From an uncultured Faecalibacterium sp. (GTDB lineage: Bacteria > Bacillota > Clostridia > Oscillospirales > Ruminococcaceae), in the NCBI GenBank assembly GCA_934501115.1, contig CAKSTO010000022.1, positions 1 to 37,065 of the forward strand: a stretch of 37,065 nt of DNA, given 5' to 3'. Both the position numbers and the translations under genes were made by a program. The notes beneath the pieces are model-generated. The model ran no database searches. It saw only the letters and a program-made list of their open reading frames with translations, and was not told where the DNA came from. Below, piece after piece: positions 23,559 through 30,683 of this stretch. Positions within the stretch are counted from its first letter, which is position 1, and the number at the start of each line of letters is the position of its first letter.

Positions 23559-24560
23559 TTATTTCAAATCGAACCGTACGACCACCAGCCGGTACCACAG
23601 GTATGGCACCATGTTCCAGATCATCCACAGCTCCATAAGGAGATAATTCGGCAGGTCTTTCAGCCGGAAAGGCCGCTTGCCCAGCTTACCGGACTTCAGC
23701 AGGGCAAAGGCCTCGTGCATCCCTTTGTCCCAGCTTTCTCCAAAGCCCTGCTTGTGGAACTTGTAATCCTTGAGCAGGTAGCCCAGCGCCAGCGGGATGA
23801 AGTTCAGGATCAGCATCAGCAGGGGTTCGTTCTTGAGGGGCAGCAGGATGCTGTTGCGGCCGCTCTGCTGGCTCTTGAATGCGTTGTAGCGCACCGCGCC
23901 GGTGCTTGCACCGCAGATGTGGTAGCACTTTGCTGCGGGGCAGAGCACATTTTTGTAGCCCGCGTTGTTGGCACGCCAGCTCAGGTCGACATCCTCGAAG
24001 TAGGCAAAGAAATTTTCGTCAAAATTGCCGATCTCGTCCAGAATGCTTTTGCGGTAGAGAGCCGCGCCGCCGCAGGCCGAAAAGATGCGCTTCGGTTTCG
24101 TATAGCGGCTTGCGCGGCGGCCATCACCGGTCTTGCAGGCAAACCCCATCCATGTGACATAGTCACCTGCATCGTCAGCAAGTTCCCGGTCAAAATGACG
24201 GATCATCAGGCTCTGCACCGCGAAGATCTTCGGGTCGCTCTCTGCCGTACGGATAAGCTCTGCCAGCCACTGGGGCTCGGCAAAGGCGTCGTTGTTGAAC
24301 AGCACCACATATTTGCTGTCGGCCATGGCGATGCCCTGATTCACTGCATGGGAGAAGCCGGTGTTGGAGCCGTTTTCGATGAGAGTAAAATTTGCACGGT
24401 CACAGTAGCTGCGCGCCTGCGCAAGGCTTTCGTCTGTGGAACCATTGTCCACCACGATGAGCCGGAAACTCTGCTCGGTCTGGGCGTAGACCGACTCGAT
24501 GGAATCCTTCAGCCAGCCTTTGCCGTTGATGTTCGGGATAACGATAGTCGCTTTATACAT
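23559..24560 (-). CDS. Family 2 glycosyltransferase (rhamnosyltransferase-like)
   Basis: A 333-residue GT-A fold enzyme. It has ATIVIPNINGKGWLKDSIESV, the nucleotide-binding LIVVDNGSTDES, ENGSNTGFSHAVNQGI, the DxD-like LFNNDAF at about residue 90, the acceptor region SACGGAALYRKSILDEIGNFDENFFAYFEDVDLSWRANNAGYK with the ED catalytic-base motif, and CYHICGAST. The hydrophobic C-terminal third (LMLILNFIPLALGYLLKDY and YLLMELWMIWNMVPYLWYR) suggests membrane association. Similar proteins build cell-wall or exopolysaccharide sugars; donor and acceptor are not predictable. GGAG lies 8 bases before ATG. A TGC-TATACT element (24597-24605, minus) is its likely promoter. It is not within a polysaccharide cluster. 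Confidence 0.88.
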   Translation of the reverse strand: MYKATIVIPNINGKGWLKDSIESVYAQTEQSFRLIVVDNGSTDESLAQARSYCDRANFTLIENGSNTGFSHAVNQGIAMADSKYVVLFNNDAFAEPQWLAELIRTAESDPKIFAVQSLMIRHFDRELADDAGDYVTWMGFACKTGDGRRASRYTKPKRIFSACGGAALYRKSILDEIGNFDENFFAYFEDVDLSWRANNAGYKNVLCPAAKCYHICGASTGAVRYNAFKSQQSGRNSILLPLKNEPLLMLILNFIPLALGYLLKDYKFHKQGFGESWDKGMHEAFALLKSGKLGKRPFRLKDLPNYLLMELWMIWNMVPYLWYRLVVVRFDLK

Positions 24561-24596
24561 AAATACTCCTGTATTTCAGTGCAAGATCACGGGAAC

Positions 24597-24605
24597 AGTA
24601 TAGCA
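24597..24605 (-). promoter_or_regulatory. Extended -10 element for the glycosyltransferase gene
   Basis: The minus strand reads TGC-TATACT, about 37 bases before the ATG, directly after the lipoprotein terminator. Confidence 0.5.
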
Positions 24606-24615
24606 TATCTGCGCA

Positions 24616-24650
24616 CAAAAAGAAACCGCATCCCGGCAGGATGCGGTTTC
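24616..24650 (-). terminator. Terminator after the DUF4358-type lipoprotein gene
   Basis: GAAACCGCATCC and GGATGCGGTTTC form a perfect 12-bp stem (24622-24633/24639-24650), followed on the minus strand by TTTTTG. Confidence 0.88.
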
Positions 24651-24663
24651 AACAGGGCAAAAT

Positions 24664-25221
24664 TTACGCAGCAAGTGCCTTTTCGATGCCGGCCAGCAGG
24701 CTGTCGTGGTCTTCGGCGCAGACGAGGATCACCTCGCCGGTGGGAGCCACAGTGACAGTAGCGGCCTTGGCAACCTGATACTGATCCTCCAGATAATGCT
24801 CCATGGACTGCTGCTCACTCTGGACATAGGCCTCAAGAGCGGCCTTGACATCATCGGTCTTTCCCTCGGCAGGCTTTACGATGGCGACGGCGTAGCTGCG
24901 CACCATCATGGCAGAGATGGATGCGGCAAAGTCGGTGTACAGATCGTCCTCAAGGTTCAGCATGGGGTACATCATGTTCCGGATCTCCTCATCCAGCTGG
25001 TCGGCGTCGTACTCGGCGCTGTAGCCGTCGATGGCGGTAAACTTTCCGTCCTTACCCTTGGTGAAGATCATGTCGTATTCGTTGTCTTCGTCGCTGCGGG
25101 CATCATGAAGGATCTGGGAGTAGTCCTTCGGGGCGGAAGAGTCGGCTTTGCCTCCGGCAGAGCAGCCCACGAGGGTCAGCAGGCACAGACTGGCAAGCAG
25201 GACGGAGATGATTCGTTTCAT
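24664..25221 (-). CDS. DUF4358-type lipoprotein
   Basis: A 185-residue secreted lipoprotein. The signal peptide MKRIISVLLASLCLLTLVGC ends in a clean lipobox (LVGC, Cys20), followed by a Ser/Gly spacer. The folded part (about 32-180) has the layout of DUF4358 proteins common in gut Clostridia: DADQLDEEIRNMMYPMLNLEDDLYTDFAASISAMMVRSYAVAIVKPAEGKTDDVKAALEAY in the centre and VTVAPTGEVILVCAED near the end. Function is unknown for the family. The ribosome site is AAGGAAA, 9 bases before ATG. It is flanked downstream by its own terminator. Its position between a glycosyltransferase and an Lrp regulator does not indicate a role. Confidence 0.85.
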   Translation of the reverse strand: MKRIISVLLASLCLLTLVGCSAGGKADSSAPKDYSQILHDARSDEDNEYDMIFTKGKDGKFTAIDGYSAEYDADQLDEEIRNMMYPMLNLEDDLYTDFAASISAMMVRSYAVAIVKPAEGKTDDVKAALEAYVQSEQQSMEHYLEDQYQVAKAATVTVAPTGEVILVCAEDHDSLLAGIEKALAA

Positions 25222-25365
25222 AGTGCAGTTTCCTTTCGTGCTTCGTGTGTGAGGGATCGGGCAGGCGCTTCGGGGATAGTGTGCGCTGTTTTTCGCCTGC
25301 TATCCGGAATACGAATCACACCCGCGCAGGATTGCATCGGAAAAGGTAACAGATTTGTGAACAGC

Positions 25366-25806
25366 TCACAGCATCAGAGCATCCAGGTCGCCGTGGTTCA
25401 CAGGGGTGGACAGGATGATCTGCGTGCTGGTGGTGCCCAGCTTCTGGAACTGCAGGATCAGGTGCTCCAGCTGGGGCATGCTGCCGCAGCTCACCTTTAC
25501 GAGGAAGGTGTACGCGCCGGTGACATGATAGCACTGCAGAACCTCCTTGCTGCTCTGCAGAAGCTCCAGAAAGGCATCCTGCTTGGAAGGCGCCACCGAC
25601 AGGCTGATGAGGGCGTCCACATACACGCGGTCGGCAGGGCGGTTGAGGGTGACGGTGTAGCCGCTGATGATGCCATCCGTCTCCAGCTTGTGGATGCGGC
25701 TGGACACGGCCGGGCTGGTCAGCGAAACCTGCTCGGCGATCTCTTTCACCGGCATACGGGCGTTCCTGGCCAGAAGGGAGAGAATCTTGCGATCCAGATC
25801 GTCCAT
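25366..25806 (-). CDS. Lrp/AsnC-family transcriptional regulator
   Basis: A 146-residue Lrp-type regulator. The N-terminal winged helix-turn-helix (MDDLDRKILSLLARNARMPVKEIAEQVSLTSPAVSSRIHKLETDGIISGYTV) binds DNA; the C-terminal RAM domain (about 65-140; VLQCYHVTGAYTFLVKVSCGSMPQLEHLI) usually senses amino acids and forms oligomers. The start at 25806 has AAAAGGAGA nine bases upstream; the longer frame to 25887 covers AT-rich promoter sequence and was rejected. Its operator targets are not evident; the 200-base AT-rich region upstream may hold its own binding sites since Lrp proteins often autoregulate. The ligand is unknown. Confidence 0.92.
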   Translation of the reverse strand: MDDLDRKILSLLARNARMPVKEIAEQVSLTSPAVSSRIHKLETDGIISGYTVTLNRPADRVYVDALISLSVAPSKQDAFLELLQSSKEVLQCYHVTGAYTFLVKVSCGSMPQLEHLILQFQKLGTTSTQIILSTPVNHGDLDALML

Positions 25807-25986
25807 GAAAAGTTCTCCTTTTGAAAATATGTTGGATTGTATAAAATTTTTTGAAAGTAAAGTTTTATTGTTGGTGTAAACATACAAAAATTGAAAAGGG
25901 TCGCTTTTGCTTGGGTTTGTGTTAATTATATAAAGTTTTGCACGAAAAGTAAAGACTTAAATTAAAGCAAAACCGGAAAAACTTGT
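25807..25986. promoter_or_regulatory. AT-rich regulatory region upstream of the Lrp-type gene
   Basis: About 180 bases with no gene and far lower GC than the surroundings, rich in TTTT/AAAA tracts (for example around 25840-25880 and 25940-25970). It probably carries the minus-strand promoter of the Lrp-type gene; TTATACAATCC near 25833-25843 (minus strand) is a candidate -10, but no certain -35 was found. Confidence 0.45.
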
Positions 25987-26014
25987 TTGACAAGAAAAGA
26001 AAAAGGCGTATAAT
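25987..26014 (+). promoter_or_regulatory. Consensus promoter of a possible small RNA
   Basis: TTGACA (25987-25992), 16-base spacer, TATAAT (26009-26014): both hexamers perfect. No plus-strand gene follows. Confidence 0.8.
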
Positions 26015-26020
26015 ACATCA

Positions 26021-26135
26021 TGCAAGGCAGCGATGAACAGAACGCCTGTCTCTTTGAAATCTGAGATTCACCACTTTATATACTTTCCCACCCCTCTATA
26101 CACAAAAACCCGCTGCCAGGCGGGTTTTTGTGTTT
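26021..26135 (+). ncRNA. Candidate small RNA between promoter and terminator
   Basis: This is a predicted transcript of about 115 bases starting near 26021 and ending at the 12-bp terminator 26102-26131. Only a 14-codon frame without a ribosome site (from 26020) is present, so a non-coding RNA is more likely than a peptide. A small stem GAAATC/GATTC lies at about 26058-26071; the middle (26072-26100) is C/U-rich (CCACTTTATATACTTTCCC), as in some regulatory RNAs that pair with ribosome sites through C-rich loops. I do not recognise a known family. The convergent hflX transcript may share its terminator. Confidence 0.5.
26102..26131. terminator. Symmetric terminator shared by the small RNA and hflX
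   Basis: ACAAAAACCCGC (26102-26113) pairs perfectly with GCGGGTTTTTGT (26120-26131); T-runs are present on both strands. Confidence 0.85.
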
Positions 26136-26228
26136 GCTGTGGATTTTTTTTTTTTGAAAAAAGCAGCGGCAGACAATGGACTCGCCCCATAGAGCAGCTG
26201 CTTTCGGCTGCGACCCCGCCCGTAAAAT

Positions 26229-26264
26229 GCAAGCCCGGAAAGTCCGCAGACTTTCCGGGCTTGC
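26229..26264. repeat. Perfect 16-bp hairpin with CGCA loop downstream of hflX
   Basis: Stem 26229-26244/26249-26264, loop CGCA on the plus strand. It lies 27 bases after the hflX stop and is followed on the minus strand by ATTTTA, so it could be a weak terminator. The loop and stem length equal those of the first hairpin of the structured repeat at 2047, but the neighbouring blocks are not convincingly shared. Confidence 0.55.
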
Positions 26265-26290
26265 GCTCTCTCAAAATATTATTGCGCTGA

Positions 26291-27556
26291 TCAGACCAGA
26301 TACCCTTCAAAGCAGTGCAGGTCTTCGGTCTTGACGATGCCTTCCAGATACAAACCGTCCTCCCGGTATTCTTCCACCTGCACACTGCCCCGCTCCCGCA
26401 TGGGGGCGGCAAGACCGAGCTTGTCGTAGGGCAGCAGCACTTTCAGGGTGTGCACCCGGTCGCTGAGCACCTCGTCCAGCTTTGCCAGCAGCTTGTCCAG
26501 ACCATAGCCGGTCTTAGCACTGGTGAGCAGGATATCCGGGTCGAAGCTCATGCTGTTGGCTTTGTCGCACTTGTTGTAGACGGTCAGGCGGGGGATGTCG
26601 GTGCAGTCCAGACCGTCCAGCACCTCGTCTGTCACGGCCAGCTGCTCTTCTCTCTGGTCATCGCCCGCATCGGCGACCCGGATGATGACGTCCGACCATG
26701 CGGCTTCTTCCAGCGTGGATTTGAAGGCCTCCACCAGATTGTGGGGCAGGCGGGACACAAAACCGACAGTATCCACCAGCAGCACCGCCATGCCGCTGGG
26801 CAGAACCAGCTTGCGGCTGGTAGGATCCAGCGTGGCAAACAGCATATCCGCTTCGGCAACGCTGGGGCCGCACAGGGCGTTCATCAGGCTGGATTTGCCC
26901 ACATTGGTGTAGCCCACAAGGCTGACCACAGGCATCCCGATCTTGGCGCGTGCCTTACGGCTCTCGCCCCGGCGCTTTTCCATCTCGGCCAGCTTCTCAG
27001 CCAGTGCATCGATGCGGGCGTGGACGTGGCGGCGATCCAGCTCCAGTTTGGTCTCGCCGGCACCACGGCGGGCACCGCCGCCGCCGCCACCGCCGCCGCC
27101 CTGACGGCTGAGCGCTTCCCCCATGCCCTGCAGGCGGGGCAGACGGTAGCGCAGCAGCGCCAGCTCGGTCTGCAGCTTGCCCTCATTGGTGACGGCGCGG
27201 CTGCGAAAAATTTCAAGGATCAGCATGGTGCGGTCGATGACCTCCAGCCCGCCCAGTGCGTTTGAGATGTTGCGGATCTGGCTGCCGGTCAGCTCGCCGT
27301 CAAACACGGCGCATTCCGCACCCAGACTTTCGGCGGCAAGGCTGGCTTCCTCCAGTTTGCCGCTGCCCAGCACGATGCCGGTTTCCGGGGTCTGCCGCTT
27401 CTGGGTCACCTGTGCCACGGCTTCCATGTGGTTGGCTTCGCACAGGGCGGAAAGCTCTGCCAGACTGCGCTCACAGTCCCACAGGCCCTGATCCAGTGCC
27501 AGAAGGATGACCTTCGTCGGAGGTGTTTCTACTAAAACATCGTAAAGTTCGCTCAC
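26291..27556 (-). CDS. hflX: Ribosome-associated GTPase HflX
   Basis: HflX is a GTPase that binds 50S subunits and splits stalled ribosomes under stress. The 421 residues start SELYDVLVETPPTKVILLALDQG. The HflX domain includes QKRQTPETGIVLGSGKLEE and VFDGELTGSQIRNISNALG, then LPRLQGMGEALSRQ. A run of nine glycines (about 150-160) replaces the usual short GGGIGTRGPGE linker, followed by GAGETKLELDRR. The G domain has GYTNVGKSSLMNAL, DTVGFVSRLPHNLVEAF, NKCDK and TSAKTGYG. The start is GTG, overlapping the acetyltransferase stop as GTGA, with AAAGGA 8 bases upstream. It is the second gene of a two-gene unit. Confidence 0.96.
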   Translation of the reverse strand: MSELYDVLVETPPTKVILLALDQGLWDCERSLAELSALCEANHMEAVAQVTQKRQTPETGIVLGSGKLEEASLAAESLGAECAVFDGELTGSQIRNISNALGGLEVIDRTMLILEIFRSRAVTNEGKLQTELALLRYRLPRLQGMGEALSRQGGGGGGGGGARRGAGETKLELDRRHVHARIDALAEKLAEMEKRRGESRKARAKIGMPVVSLVGYTNVGKSSLMNALCGPSVAEADMLFATLDPTSRKLVLPSGMAVLLVDTVGFVSRLPHNLVEAFKSTLEEAAWSDVIIRVADAGDDQREEQLAVTDEVLDGLDCTDIPRLTVYNKCDKANSMSFDPDILLTSAKTGYGLDKLLAKLDEVLSDRVHTLKVLLPYDKLGLAAPMRERGSVQVEEYREDGLYLEGIVKTEDLHCFEGYLV

Positions 27557-28161
27557 GGTAAGTCCTTTCTATGCTCGTAACGCTCCCGCGTCAATAAATA
27601 GCTTTTGCATTCCACCGGTGTGCCGTCAAACTTGTGGTCAACGGCGTCGTGGTGGTACACAAAACCGGCTTTTTCCATCACCCGGCCGCTGGCGGGGTTT
27701 GCCTTGGCATGGCAGCAGGTCAGCCAGTCCCCGTCAGTATGGCTGAACCAGTACGCGGCCACAGCTTTCAGCGCTTCGGTGGCAAGACCTCTGTTCCACC
27801 ATCTCCGTCCGATGCAGTAGCCTGCTTCCCAGATGCCGCCCGAGGTGTCCAGCTCATGCCAGAATGCTTTTTGACCGGCATCTCCCAACGCGGCGTTGAA
27901 AATGCTGATGCTGCCAAACACCTGTCCGGAGGCCTTTTCCACAATGGCCCACTGGTAGTAGTCCGGGTTCGGGTAGAGAGCCGCCCACGCGGCCAGCAGC
28001 TCGCAGGTCTCTCCGGCGTTTTTGTGAGGCTCCCACCGCAGGTATTGGGTCACCTGCGGGTCGGAAGCCCAGTTCGTGTACATCATGCCTGCGTCCTCAG
28101 GCAGCAGACGGCGCAAAAGCAGCCTGTCCGTTTCGATCTCCTGTGTGCCTGCATGGCGCAT
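27553..28161 (-). CDS. GNAT-family N-acetyltransferase (RimJ/RimL-like)
   Basis: A 202-residue acetyl-CoA-dependent acyltransferase. It begins ETDRLLLRRLLPEDAGMMYTNWASDPQVTQYLRWEPH, the typical start of the RimJ/RimL subgroup, and has FGSISIFNA, the acetyl-CoA segment EAGYCIGRRWWNRGLATEALKAV, and NPASGRVMEKAGFVYHHDAVDHKFDGTPVECKSYLLTRERY. The ATG at 28161 was chosen because the upstream 21 residues are unlike the family and cover the promoter. Substrate is unknown: N-terminal amines of proteins or small-molecule amines are possible. It overlaps hflX by 4 bases and has its own promoter at 28196-28224. Confidence 0.9.
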   Translation of the reverse strand: MRHAGTQEIETDRLLLRRLLPEDAGMMYTNWASDPQVTQYLRWEPHKNAGETCELLAAWAALYPNPDYYQWAIVEKASGQVFGSISIFNAALGDAGQKAFWHELDTSGGIWEAGYCIGRRWWNRGLATEALKAVAAYWFSHTDGDWLTCCHAKANPASGRVMEKAGFVYHHDAVDHKFDGTPVECKSYLLTRERYEHRKDLP

Positions 28162-28195
28162 GGCTCTTCCGCTCCCATCTATAAAAGTTACGCAT

Positions 28196-28224
28196 AGGAT
28201 AGCACAAATTTGGCGTTCCTGCAA
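28196..28224 (-). promoter_or_regulatory. Promoter of the acetyltransferase-hflX unit
   Basis: Minus strand TTGCAG (28224-28219), 17-base spacer, TATCCT (28201-28196) with an upstream TG. It diverges from the promoter at 28245-28273. Confidence 0.65.
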
Positions 28225-28244
28225 GCGCGGCCATGAAAAAACGC

Positions 28245-28273
28245 TTGACCAGACTGCTTTTGTGCATTAAACT
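28245..28273 (+). promoter_or_regulatory. Promoter of the methyltransferase/MTHFR gene
   Basis: TTGACC (28245-28250), 17-base spacer, TAAACT (28268-28273), 40 bases before ATG. The resulting leader is about 30 bases, too short for a SAM riboswitch. Confidence 0.6.
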
Positions 28274-28312
28274 AAAAGCCAAGTGTTTTTGTAGGAAAAG
28301 GAGAACCCTACC

Positions 28313-30100
28313 ATGATCGATGTGCGCGAGATTCTGAAGAAACGCCCGCTGCTGTTTGACGGCGGCATGGGCACGTATTATAAAGGAAAACCGGGGCAGG
28401 AATGCGAGGCAGCCAACCTGACGGACCCGGATGGCATCCGGGCAGTGCACCGGGAGTATCTGGCAGCGGGGGCAGATGCCATCAAGACCAATACCTTTGG
28501 CCTGACCCGGATGGCGGCGGCGGGAAATCCGCTGTGGGAAGCGATGGTGCAGGCGGGCTGGGATGCGGCGGAACAGGCTGCAGCCAAGACCGGCGCGGCA
28601 GTGTTCGCAGACCTCGGCCCTGCTCCGGATACCGAAGCTCTCCCGGCTGCGCAGCTGTACCGGAGAGCCGCCGACTGCTTCATTGAGCTGGGGGCAAAGA
28701 ACTTTCTTTTCGAGACCCTGAGCACCGATGCCGGTGTGGTTGAGGCGGCACGGCACATCAAGGAGGCAGTGCCGGACGCCTTCGTGCTGGTTTCCTTTGC
28801 AGTCCTGCCGGACGGCTACACCCGCGAGGGACGCCACTGCAGCGAGCTTGTACGCCGCATGGAGGAATGCGGCGCGGTGGACGCTGCAGGTCTGAACTGT
28901 GTATCTGCCCCGGGAGCCATGCGCACGCTGGTGCAGCGGCTGGGCAAAACAAAGCTGCCCCTGTCCGTCATGCCCAACGCGGGCTACCCGGTGGTCACAC
29001 GCACCCGGGTGCAGTATCAGGGCAGGCCGGAGTATTTCGCGCAGGAGCTGGTGCGCATCGCCGCTGAAGGCGTGTGTATTCTGGGCGGATGCTGCGGCAC
29101 GACGCCTGCCCACATCGCGGCGCTGCGTGCAGCGCTGGACGCTATGCCGGAAGCGCGACCCGCTGCCCCGGCGGCATTGGACGCCGCTGCCGCAAAACCT
29201 GCGGTGGAAAAAGACGATGCCTTCCTGCGCAGGCTGAATGCGGGCAAAAAAGTGATCGCCATTGAGCTGGATTCTCCCAAGGACGCCGACCTGACCGGCT
29301 ATCTGGAAAGCGCCCGCCGTCTGCAGCAGGCAGGAGCGGACCTTTTGACCATTGCCGACTGCCCGATTGCCCGGGCACGGATGGATTCCTCGCTGGTGGC
29401 CTGCCGGGTGCACCGGGAGCTGGGGCTGAACGTTCTGCCCCACATGACCTGCCGCGACCGCAACCTCAATGCGACCAAGGCACTGCTGCTGGGTCTGTAC
29501 GCCGAGGGCGTGCGGGAGGTGCTGGCCATCACCGGCGACCCCATCCCCACCGCAGAGCGCGATGAGGTGAAGAATGTGTACCAGTTCAACTCCCGCAAGC
29601 TGGCGCAGTATATCGTTTCGCTGGCAGGCGAGGGGCGGGAGATGCCCAGCCCTATGACCGTGTTCGGCGCGCTGAATCTGAACGCACGCAACTTTGATGT
29701 GGAGCTGCGCCGTGCCGGAGAAAAGCTGGAAAATGGCATGAGCGGCTTCCTCACCCAGCCGGTGCTGTCGGCACAGGCGGTGGAGAACCTGAAAAAGAGC
29801 CGGGAGGCTCTGGGCGGAAAAGCGAAGATCCTTGCCGGCATCATGCCGGTGGTGAGCCAGCGCAATGCCATCTTTATGGAAAACGAGATCAACGGCATCC
29901 ACGTAGATGCGGAGATCATTGACCGCTTTGCCGGGCTTGACCGTGCGCAGGGCGAAGCGCTGGGGCTGGAAGTCTCGGTGAAGGCTGCACAGGCCGCAGC
30001 GCCCTATGCAGATGGTTTCTACCTGATGACCCCCTTCAACCGCGTTGCACTGATGGAGCGGCTCATTGCCCGGCTGAAAGAGGAAGGAATTGCAGATTAA
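28313..30100 (+). CDS. Bifunctional homocysteine S-methyltransferase/methylenetetrahydrofolate reductase (YitJ-like)
   Basis: A 595-residue fusion of two enzymes of methionine synthesis. Residues 1-285 form the Zn-dependent homocysteine methyltransferase barrel: LLFDGGMGTYY, GADAIKTNTFG, and the zinc cysteines in GLNCVS (about 205) and ILGGCCGTTPAHI (about 260). An Ala/Pro-rich linker follows (about 280-300). Residues 310-595 form the FAD-dependent MTHFR barrel (VIAIELDSPKDAD, LPHMTCRDRNLNATKALLLGLYAEGVREVLAITGDP, GFLTQPVLS). In Bacillus subtilis yitJ encodes the same fusion under S-box control; here no S-box is visible. It has its own promoter, and AAAGGAG lies 8 bases before ATG. A cobalamin domain is not fused. 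Confidence 0.94.
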   Translation: MIDVREILKKRPLLFDGGMGTYYKGKPGQECEAANLTDPDGIRAVHREYLAAGADAIKTNTFGLTRMAAAGNPLWEAMVQAGWDAAEQAAAKTGAAVFADLGPAPDTEALPAAQLYRRAADCFIELGAKNFLFETLSTDAGVVEAARHIKEAVPDAFVLVSFAVLPDGYTREGRHCSELVRRMEECGAVDAAGLNCVSAPGAMRTLVQRLGKTKLPLSVMPNAGYPVVTRTRVQYQGRPEYFAQELVRIAAEGVCILGGCCGTTPAHIAALRAALDAMPEARPAAPAALDAAAAKPAVEKDDAFLRRLNAGKKVIAIELDSPKDADLTGYLESARRLQQAGADLLTIADCPIARARMDSSLVACRVHRELGLNVLPHMTCRDRNLNATKALLLGLYAEGVREVLAITGDPIPTAERDEVKNVYQFNSRKLAQYIVSLAGEGREMPSPMTVFGALNLNARNFDVELRRAGEKLENGMSGFLTQPVLSAQAVENLKKSREALGGKAKILAGIMPVVSQRNAIFMENEINGIHVDAEIIDRFAGLDRAQGEALGLEVSVKAAQAAAPYADGFYLMTPFNRVALMERLIARLKEEGIAD

Positions 30101-30114
30101 AATGGCCGACGCCT

Positions 30115-30310
30115 ACGGGTTGCGGCACCCTGCGTCTGCTTCGTGCCTTGGAGCGGCACTCGCATCTTGCAGGCCGCTGCCCCAACAGTTCCTCCCTGTT
30201 TCTGCCACAGGCAGCGGTCGTCGCTGTTGCACTCTGGCCATTGATAGCGGAAAAATTTTTTATATTTGCGTTTGTCGTGGCCTGCGGGCCACTCCAAACG
30301 CGTTTTCACG
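30115..30310 (-). ncRNA. Structured repeat element, copy B (candidate structured RNA)
   Basis: The reverse complement of this segment matches 2047-2237. In minus-strand order: the CGTGAAAA edge; hairpin 30301-30268 with loop CGCA and a central tandem G-A mismatch; an A/T run to TTTTTCCGCT; a GCGACGAC block; hairpin CTGCC-TGT-GGCAG (30214-30202); CAGGGAGGAACTGTTGGGG; hairpin GTGCC-GCTCCAA-GGCAC (30159-30143); GCAGACGCAGGGTGCC; and CAACCCGT. It begins 15 bases after the MTHFR stop, on the opposite strand, so it is not a leader of an adjacent gene. Paired stem changes relative to copy A support an RNA. Confidence 0.6.
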
Positions 30311-30366
30311 AATAAGGCCCAAACCGCAAGATGCAACAGGACAAATTCTTGTAAAGAAAAAAGTAA

Positions 30367-30395
30367 TTGACAAATCGCACAAAAAACGCTATATT
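30367..30395 (+). promoter_or_regulatory. Promoter of the valS T-box leader
   Basis: TTGACA (30367-30372), 17-base spacer, TATATT (30390-30395); transcription would start about 30402. Confidence 0.85.
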
Positions 30396-30401
30396 CTTTT
30401 T

Positions 30402-30650
30402 ATAAATGCGTTGAAGAAGAGTGCGCGCCGTTTTTGCCATCCAGAGAGCCGGGGGCTGCTGAAAACCCGGTATGGCTGCGCGGGGTGCTGTCACTTTGGA
30501 GCAGGAGCGGTGAGCCGTGCCGGCAAGCTGCTCTCGGAGCTGCCCCACGTTACCGGGGCATCAAGGGGCGCGGGAGCTTTCCGCGCAATTTGGGTGGTAC
30601 CGCGGTTATTACAGCCGTCCCATGGAACATTCCGTGGGGCGGCTTTTTTC
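30402..30650 (+). promoter_or_regulatory. T-box riboswitch, valine-specific
   Basis: T-box leaders sense uncharged tRNA by pairing with its anticodon and 3' end, and then allow read-through. Stem I carries the distal-loop pattern CAGAGAGCCGGGGGCTGCTG at about 30450, and a specifier GTC (valine) at 30490-30492 just before ACTTTGGAGCAGG. The T-box proper is TTGGGTGGTACCGCGG (30590-30605); its UGGU fits a tRNA ending with discriminator A, as tRNA-Val has. A terminator hairpin (30614-30643) follows. It precedes valS by 34 bases, consistent with control by uncharged tRNA-Val. Confidence 0.93.
30614..30649 (+). terminator. T-box terminator hairpin
   Basis: A 13-bp stem with two or three G-U wobbles (30614-30626/30631-30643), loop ACAT, and TTTTTT. 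Its 5' arm competes with the antiterminator formed by the T-box sequence. Confidence 0.9.
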
Positions 30651-30683
30651 GTCCCACTTCATCACATTTTTGGGAGGATACCT

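Noticed and set aside
26020..26064. 14-codon frame in the candidate small RNA
   Set aside because: No ribosome site lies upstream and it would be nearly leaderless; too short to support as a gene.
26160..26264. Third full copy of the structured element on the minus strand
   Set aside because: Some words (GCAGCCGAAAGCAG, ATGGGG) look similar, but the conserved blocks and their order are not there. Only the hairpin resemblance is reported.
28274..28312. SAM (S-box) riboswitch expected before a YitJ-type gene
   Set aside because: Only about 30 bases separate the promoter from the ribosome site, and no S-box motif is present.
30090..30683. In-frame upstream extension of valS
   Set aside because: It runs through copy B, the promoter and the T-box, which are non-coding; the real start has GGGAGGA and the normal ValRS N-terminus.
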